10,949 nt of DNA from positions 1 to 10,949 of the forward strand of contig JAICWX010000284.1 in the NCBI GenBank assembly GCA_025934635.1, written 5' to 3'. Source of the stretch: Streptosporangiaceae bacterium. Lineage in GTDB: Bacteria > Actinomycetota > Actinomycetes > Streptosporangiales > Streptosporangiaceae. Below, piece after piece: positions 8,172 to 10,949 of the stretch (its first letter is position 1; each line of letters starts with the position of its first letter). The position numbers and the translations under genes were made by a program. The notes below the pieces were generated by a model. That model was not told the origin of the DNA, did not search any database, and saw only the letters and a program-made list of their open reading frames with translations.

Positions 8172-8279
8172 CGTGCTCTCCCTCGTGGTGCTCGGTGGTG
8201 TTTACCGTCAGACGGGCCGGGGCCGCCTGATTCATCGCGCTGGATGATCTACTTGACGGAACGCAGAAGGAGATCAAGC
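8172..8279. promoter_or_regulatory. Divergent intergenic region with a small inverted repeat
   Basis: This 108-bp spacer must hold promoters for both the reductase (-) and the NTF2-like gene (+). It contains a short perfect inverted repeat, TCATC-GCGCTG-GATGA (8232-8247), which could be an operator. TTGACG (8253-8258) resembles a -35, but its paired -10 would fall at the start codon, so it is unlikely to drive the plus-strand gene. No confident promoter was found for either strand. Confidence 0.3.
8265..8273 (+). promoter_or_regulatory. Ribosome binding site that fixes the NTF2-like start
   Basis: AGAAGGAGA ends 6 nt before ATG 8280. An in-frame ATG at 8244 would add 12 residues (MIYLTERRRRSS). 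It is disfavoured because this Shine-Dalgarno would then lie inside the gene and because the added residues look like translated ribosome site. Confidence 0.8.
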
Positions 8280-8654
8280 ATGCACCCATTCGGTACCGCG
8301 GTGGTCGCGGGCGACATCGACGCGGCCCTCGCGCAGCTGGCCGAGGACGTGATCTTCCACAGCCCCGTCGTGCACCGTCCCTACCAGGGCCGGGCCGCGG
8401 TGGCGCCGATCCTGCACGCCGTCTCGGCGGTCTTCGAGGACTTCCGCTACACCGGCGAGATCGGCGGGCCGGACGCGGCCAGCCACGTCCTGGTCTTCCG
8501 CACCCGGGTGGGTGACCGGGAGATCGAGGGCATCGACCTGCTGCACACCGGCGCCGGCGGCCTGGTGGACGAGCTCACGGTCATGGTCCGGCCGCTCAGC
8601 GGGGCGATGGCGCTGGCCGAGGTCATGCGGGCCCGGCTCGCGGCCGGGGCCTGA
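8280..8654 (+). CDS. Small NTF2/SnoaL-like fold protein
   Basis: A 124-aa protein with the pattern of the NTF2-like superfamily (SnoaL, ketosteroid-isomerase-like). An N-terminal helix (DIDAALAQLAEDVIFHSPV) runs into the first strand, then YQGRAAVAPILHAVSAVF forms the helix that covers the cone-shaped pocket. It is followed by alternating strands: FRYTGEI, ASHVLVFRTRVGDREIEGIDLL and VDELTVMVRPL. The short length is normal for a single-domain member. Members may be isomerases, hydrolases or simple ligand binders, and nothing here gives the substrate. It is divergent from the DHFR-family gene, so the two could be co-regulated, but no partner enzyme is evident. The spacer to the next element is 62 nt with its own promoter, so this gene is probably monocistronic. 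Confidence 0.85.
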   Translation: MHPFGTAVVAGDIDAALAQLAEDVIFHSPVVHRPYQGRAAVAPILHAVSAVFEDFRYTGEIGGPDAASHVLVFRTRVGDREIEGIDLLHTGAGGLVDELTVMVRPLSGAMALAEVMRARLAAGA

Positions 8655-8700
8655 CGGCGTCCGCTGCGATGAAATCCGGGTGCGCGGGCGGGCGGGCGCT

Positions 8701-8709
8701 TGCTACGGT
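8701..8709 (+). promoter_or_regulatory. Extended -10 promoter for the leader-thrS transcript
   Basis: TGCTACGGT fits an extended -10 (TGn followed by TAnnnT, 8704-8709). It ends 7 nt before ATG 8717, placing the predicted start of transcription at or next to the leader-peptide start codon (a leaderless arrangement). No clear -35 was found at the expected distance, which is tolerated by extended -10 promoters. Confidence 0.5.
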
Positions 8710-8716
8710 GGCGGGC

Positions 8717-8767
8717 ATGCAGCGCGCGGGAAGGACGACGACGCCGGAGCCAGTCCCGGTGCGCTGA
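8717..8767 (+). CDS. Threonine-rich leader peptide (16 codons) upstream of thrS-like gene
   Basis: This short frame encodes MQRAGRTTTPEPVPVR and stops at TGA 8765-8767. Three consecutive Thr codons, all ACG, lie at 8735-8743. It has no Shine-Dalgarno, but it starts 7 nt after an extended -10 box, as expected for leaderless translation. It is followed 15 nt later by a strong terminator-like hairpin and then a threonyl-tRNA synthetase gene. That is the classic order for transcription attenuation, in which the ribosome's progress through codons of the sensed amino acid decides whether the terminator forms. The peptide also has 3 Arg and 3 Pro codons, but only Thr forms a run, and Thr matches the product of the downstream gene. 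Translation is inferred, not shown. Confidence 0.6.
   Translation: MQRAGRTTTPEPVPVR
8720..8766 (+). promoter_or_regulatory. Leader (pause) hairpin enclosing the Thr codons
   Basis: CAGCGC (8720-8725) pairs perfectly with GCGCTG (8761-8766). The stem extends through a G-U pair (8726/8760), C8727-G8759, a bulged G8758, and GGGA (8728-8731) with TCCC (8754-8757). The 22-nt loop contains all three ACG codons. TCCCGG (8754-8759) of the 3' arm can instead pair with CCGGGG (8791-8796) in the terminator's 5' arm, including one G-U pair. This gives a possible antiterminator. Pairings were found by eye, with no energy calculation. Confidence 0.45.
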
Positions 8768-8782
8768 TTGCTGTCTTGACGT

Positions 8783-8820
8783 CACAAGCCCCGGGGCGAG
8801 CGCCCCGGGGCTTTGTGCTT
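8783..8820 (+). terminator. Intrinsic terminator / attenuator hairpin before thrS
   Basis: A perfect 11-bp stem pairs 8787-8797 with 8802-8812 across a 4-nt GAGC loop, and extends to 15 bp (8783-8786 with 8814-8817) if one U is bulged. It is followed by a U-rich tail (UUUGUGCUUU). It lies between the leader peptide stop and the thrS ribosome site, so it must be bypassed for synthetase expression from the 8701 promoter. It could also end the NTF2-like transcript, but its distance from that gene (about 130 nt) and its position favour attenuation. Confidence 0.75.
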
Positions 8821-8852
8821 TCCGTGGCCGCTCTCCCCTCTTACCTTGGCCA

Positions 8853-8858
8853 GGGAGG
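8853..8858 (+). promoter_or_regulatory. Ribosome binding site of the thrS-like gene
   Basis: GGGAGG ends 5 nt before ATG 8864 and selects this start. An in-frame GTG at 8813 lies inside the terminator stem/tail, lacks a ribosome site, and would add 17 residues that do not resemble the family. Confidence 0.85.
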
Positions 8859-8863
8859 CCGCC

Positions 8864-10087
8864 ATGGAAGATCACCGCAAGCTGGGCCGCGAGCTCGGGC
8901 TGTTCGGCACCGATCCGCTGATCGGGGCCGGGCTGCCGTTCTGGCTGCCCGCGGGCGCCGTGGTCAGGCACGCGCTCGAGGAGTACCTGCGTGAGCTGGA
9001 GCAGCAGGCCGGCTACCAGCACGTCTACTCCCCCGTGCTGGGCAAGCGCGAGCTCTACGAGCTGTCCGGGCACTGGTCGCACTACCCGGACGGCATGTAC
9101 CCGCCGATGGAGGTGGGCGGCGAGGAGGTGGTGATCCGGCCCAGCCTGTGCCCGCACCACGCGCTGGTCTACCGGTCCCGCGGGCGGAGCTACCGCGAGC
9201 TGCCGCTGCGGCTGGCCGAACTGGGCGGCCAGTACCGGGCCGAGCTTTCCGGGGTGCTCGGCGGGCTGACCCGGGTCCGGGCCATGCAGCTGAACGACGG
9301 GCACGTCTTCGGCACCCCGGACCAGGCCGCCGATGAGGCCCGCGGCGCGCTGGCGATGATCCGGCAGGCCTACGCCGCGCTCGGCATCGAGCCGGTCAGG
9401 TACCGGCTGTCGCTGCCCGGGCCCGGCGGCAAGTACACCGGCGACCGCGGCAGCTGGGACCGGGCCGCCGCCATGCTGGCCGGCGTCCTCGACGACGCGG
9501 GCCTGGACTGGGAGCCCGGGCCGGGCGAGGCCGCGTTCTACGGGCCGAAGATCGACGTGCAGGTGGCCGACGCCGCGGAGCGGGAAGCCACCCTGTCCAC
9601 CGTGCAGGTCGACTTCTACCAGCCGGAGCAGTTCGGCCTGCAGTACGCCGGGCCTGACGGCAGCAGGCACCGCCCGGTCATGGTGCACCGCAGCGTCCTG
9701 GGCAGCATGGAACGGGCGGTTGCGCACCTGCTGGAACGGCACGGCGGCGCCTTTCCCGACTGGCTCGCACCCGAGCAGCTGGTGGTGCTGCCGGTCACCG
9801 GTGCGCACGGCCCGGCCGCCGCCGGGGTGGTCCGGCAGGCGGCCGCGCTCGGGCTGCGCGCCCGGGTCGCCGGGGCGGAAGCCGGCTCCCTGGGCCGCCG
9901 CGTCCGGTCCGCCCGGCTGGTTCCCTATCAGGCGGTCATCGGCGACAGCGAGGCCGCGGCCGGCCAGGTCGCGGTCCGGCTCCGGGACGGGCGGCAGCTG
10001 CCGGCGATGCCCGCCGGCGCCGCGCTGGCGGGCATCGCGGGCCACGTCGCCGCGCGCCGCATCGCCTTGTGGGATGCCGCGGCCTGA
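8864..10087 (+). CDS. thrS: Short threonyl-tRNA synthetase-like protein lacking TGS and editing domains
   Basis: Class II aminoacyl-tRNA synthetase of the ThrRS type, 407 aa against about 640 for the usual enzyme. It begins directly at the catalytic core (MEDHRKLGRELGLF matches E. coli RDHRKIGKQLDLY), so the N-terminal TGS and editing domains are absent. Motif 2 is present (Arg125 and Glu127 in QYRAE), as is motif 3 (Arg276 in HRSVLGSMER). The zinc ligands are conserved: Cys96, His147 and His275 (E. coli Cys334, His385, His511), with the same 51-residue first spacing. FYGPKI and TVQVDF are retained. The C-terminal anticodon-binding domain spans about 305-407 (WLAPEQLVVLPVTG...RLVPYQAVIGD). 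Two changes stand out: the near-invariant QDDAH is LNDGH (143-147), and CPGH is CPHH. A housekeeping thrS is presumably elsewhere. This may be a starvation- or antibiotic-responsive paralogue, or an enzyme for another amino acid. Confidence 0.88.
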   Translation: MEDHRKLGRELGLFGTDPLIGAGLPFWLPAGAVVRHALEEYLRELEQQAGYQHVYSPVLGKRELYELSGHWSHYPDGMYPPMEVGGEEVVIRPSLCPHHALVYRSRGRSYRELPLRLAELGGQYRAELSGVLGGLTRVRAMQLNDGHVFGTPDQAADEARGALAMIRQAYAALGIEPVRYRLSLPGPGGKYTGDRGSWDRAAAMLAGVLDDAGLDWEPGPGEAAFYGPKIDVQVADAAEREATLSTVQVDFYQPEQFGLQYAGPDGSRHRPVMVHRSVLGSMERAVAHLLERHGGAFPDWLAPEQLVVLPVTGAHGPAAAGVVRQAAALGLRARVAGAEAGSLGRRVRSARLVPYQAVIGDSEAAAGQVAVRLRDGRQLPAMPAGAALAGIAGHVAARRIALWDAAA

Positions 10088-10100
10088 CTGGGATGCGGCG
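10055..10100. terminator. Weak inverted repeat between convergent genes
   Basis: CGCCGCATC (10055-10063) and GATGCGGCG (10092-10100) are perfectly complementary over 9 bp with a 28-nt loop that includes the thrS stop codon. There is no T-tract on either side, and an alternative inner pairing (GCATC 10059-10063 with GATGC 10073-10077) competes. It could serve as a shared terminator for the two convergent transcripts, but support is weak. Confidence 0.25.
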
Positions 10101-10104
10101 GGCG

Positions 10105-10413
10105 TTACTGCGTGACGGCGTCCGCGTGGCCGATCAGCTGCTGCAGGGCGGCGGCGTGGCCGCTGAAGGCACGGCGCCCGGCCGGGCTGAGCCTGAGGTG
10201 AGTGCGCCGGCTGCGCCCCGCGCCGGTCTTGCGGACGGTCACGTACCCGGCCTGCTCCAGCGTGGAGACCTGCTTGGACAGCGCCGAGTCGCTCAGCCCG
10301 AGGCTGTCGCGGACGAAGGTGAAGTCGGCCCATTCGGCCGCCGACAGCAGGGCGACGATGGACAGCCGGGTCGGCGCGTGGATGAGCTCGTCGAACTGGG
10401 GCGCGGCGCTCAT
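10105..10413 (-). CDS. Small winged-helix (MarR/HTH_34-like) transcriptional regulator
   Basis: A 102-aa single-domain DNA-binding protein. The layout is an N-terminal dimer helix (FDELIHAPTRLSIVALLS, about 7-24), a helix-turn-helix with recognition helix around residues 41-54 (SDSALSKQVSTLEQ), and a basic beta-wing (VTVRKTGAGRSRRTHLRLS, about 58-76). A final helix follows (AFSGHAAALQQLIGHADAV). This matches the short winged-helix proteins often annotated as helix-turn-helix domain or MarR-type regulators. There is no ligand- or metal-binding cysteine motif. Its ATG overlaps the stop codon of the upstream membrane protein (TGATG, 10411-10415), so the two are translationally coupled. By analogy with similar pairs it probably controls its own two-gene operon. 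It ends 17 bp from the convergent thrS-like gene. Confidence 0.88.
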   Translation of the reverse strand: MSAAPQFDELIHAPTRLSIVALLSAAEWADFTFVRDSLGLSDSALSKQVSTLEQAGYVTVRKTGAGRSRRTHLRLSPAGRRAFSGHAAALQQLIGHADAVTQ

Positions 10414-10910
10414 CAGCCGGCGGTCCCGAACCGCTGCGCGGTCATCCCCCGGGCGGCCATCCCCTGGGTGATCATCCGCTGGGCGGTCATCCGCCGGGCG
10501 ACCGGCAGGCCCGCTGCGTACACCCCGGCCATCAGCACGCCGGCGAGCGTGCTCGGCAGCGGCGCCCCGGCCGCTCCCAGCGCCATCCGGGCGAGCACGT
10601 AGACCCCGGCCACCGCGACCAGCAGCGCGGCCTGCGGCCAGTTGACCCGGAAGGTCTGCCGGGACCGGTGCAGCCGCACCCGCATCCGGGCCGTCAGCGG
10701 GATCTGCAGCAGCGACACGCCACAGCAGTACACCACCGTGAACAGGGCGGCGTCGTGGCCGAAGTCCATCGCGGCCGAGATCGCCAGCATCAGCGCCGCA
10801 GTAGCCGCCACGTACCACCAGGGCCAGCGCCAGCTGGCCGCCTCCCGTACCGCCTGCGCCTGCGCCGCCTCGATGCCCGCCAGTCCTGCCCGCGCGTCAC
10901 TGGTGTCCAT
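10413..10910 (-). CDS. Four-helix integral membrane protein with C-terminal pentapeptide repeats, partner of wHTH regulator
   Basis: A 165-aa membrane protein of unknown function. The N-terminal 25 or so residues are polar and helical (MDTSDARAGLAGIEAAQAQ). Four hydrophobic segments follow at about 31-49, 53-72, 91-111 and 117-137. A basic loop (RMRVRLHRSRQTFR, 75-88) between helices 2 and 3 should be cytoplasmic. The cytoplasmic tail holds four near-repeats of five residues (RMTAQ, RMITQ, GMAAR, GMTAQ; 140-159). The start is supported by AAGGGGA, read on the minus strand about 6 nt before the ATG. The stop overlaps the regulator's ATG. Such small membrane protein/winged-helix pairs recur in actinomycetes. 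A sensor or stress-related role is possible but not shown by the sequence. Confidence 0.87.
   Translation of the reverse strand: MDTSDARAGLAGIEAAQAQAVREAASWRWPWWYVAATAALMLAISAAMDFGHDAALFTVVYCCGVSLLQIPLTARMRVRLHRSRQTFRVNWPQAALLVAVAGVYVLARMALGAAGAPLPSTLAGVLMAGVYAAGLPVARRMTAQRMITQGMAARGMTAQRFGTAG
10434..10497 (-). repeat. Tandem 15-bp repeat, about 4 copies, in the membrane protein 3' end
   Basis: The four units on the plus strand are GCGGTCATCCCCCGG (10438-10452), GCGGCCATCCCCTGG, GTGATCATCCGCTGG and GCGGTCATCCGCCGG (10483-10497). They differ by only a few substitutions. The period is a multiple of three, so copy-number change would keep the frame and add or remove five residues with the pattern [RG]-M-x-x-[QR]. 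Confidence 0.85.
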
Positions 10911-10949
10911 GCCGATTCCCCTTACCCCGTGTGTTACCTCGTTGTACCC
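10911..10949 (-). promoter_or_regulatory. Upstream region of the membrane protein/regulator operon (cut by window edge)
   Basis: These 39 nt hold the ribosome site and probably part of the promoter of the minus-strand operon. Read on that strand, GGTAAC and GGTAAG form a direct repeat 12 nt apart within GGTAACACACGGGGTAAGG. This could be a binding site for the operon's regulator, but the window ends too soon to judge. Confidence 0.25.

Noticed and set aside
8244..8279. Earlier ATG (8244) for the NTF2-like gene
   Set aside because: The strong Shine-Dalgarno at 8265-8273 would be inside the gene, and the extra residues look like translated ribosome site.
8655..8716. Zinc-responsive (Zur) box, by analogy with zinc-regulated truncated ThrRS in cyanobacteria
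   Set aside because: No palindromic AT-rich operator is present; TGAAATCC at about 8670 has no matching half-site.
8813..8863. GTG at 8813 as the start of the thrS-like gene
   Set aside because: It sits in the terminator stem/tail, lacks a ribosome site, and adds residues (MCFPWPLSPL...) unlike the family. ATG 8864 has GGGAGG at proper spacing and begins at the conserved core.
8655..8863. T-box riboswitch controlling the synthetase gene
   Set aside because: The region is too short, and no T-box consensus (AGGGTGG...ACCGCG-like) or specifier stem was seen. A translated leader with a Thr run explains the structure better.
8653..10105. Natural-product cluster with a self-resistance ThrRS (borrelidin/obafluorin type)
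   Set aside because: No polyketide, NRPS or tailoring gene is visible in the window. It remains possible only if such genes lie elsewhere.

Overview
The window comes from a very GC-rich genome with strong G/C preference at third codon positions. It also shows GGAGG-type ribosome sites, TAnnnT -10 elements close to start codons, and wHTH/membrane-protein pairs. Together these point to an actinomycete, but the sequence does not allow a genus call. No phage, IS, CRISPR, tRNA or rRNA signature was seen. Apart from the left edge, which cuts the first gene, all genes look intact.

Layout, left to right. Positions 1-4703 (+) hold a pyruvate dehydrogenase operon: aceE (homodimeric E1, missing about 285 N-terminal residues outside the window), aceF (E2 with one lipoyl domain) and lpdA (E3). 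The genes are spaced 10 and 16 nt apart, each with a good Shine-Dalgarno. After a short T-rich gap (4691-4725) come a secreted gamma-glutamyltransferase (4726-6585) and, 6 nt later, ribonuclease Z (6592-7572). RNase Z overlaps tail-to-tail by 22 bp with a minus-strand DHFR/RibD-C-like reductase (7551-8171). That reductase is divergent from a small NTF2/SnoaL-like protein (8280-8654).

The most interesting region is 8701-10087. An extended -10 box lies 7 nt before an ATG that opens a 16-codon reading frame with three consecutive Thr codons. These codons sit in the loop of a predicted hairpin. A very strong 11-15 bp GC hairpin with a U-rich tail follows, and then a short threonyl-tRNA synthetase with its own ribosome site. 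The synthetase starts exactly at the catalytic core, lacking the TGS and editing domains. It keeps the three zinc ligands but has altered residues in a normally invariant amino-acid-pocket motif. This reads as a Thr-sensing leader-peptide attenuator controlling an editing-less ThrRS paralogue.

The right end (10105-10910, -) is a two-gene unit: a four-helix membrane protein with a C-terminal pentapeptide repeat, coupled through a TGATG overlap to a small winged-helix regulator. It converges on the ThrRS gene.

The ace genes form the pyruvate-to-acetyl-CoA complex. The other genes look like independent functions rather than one pathway.
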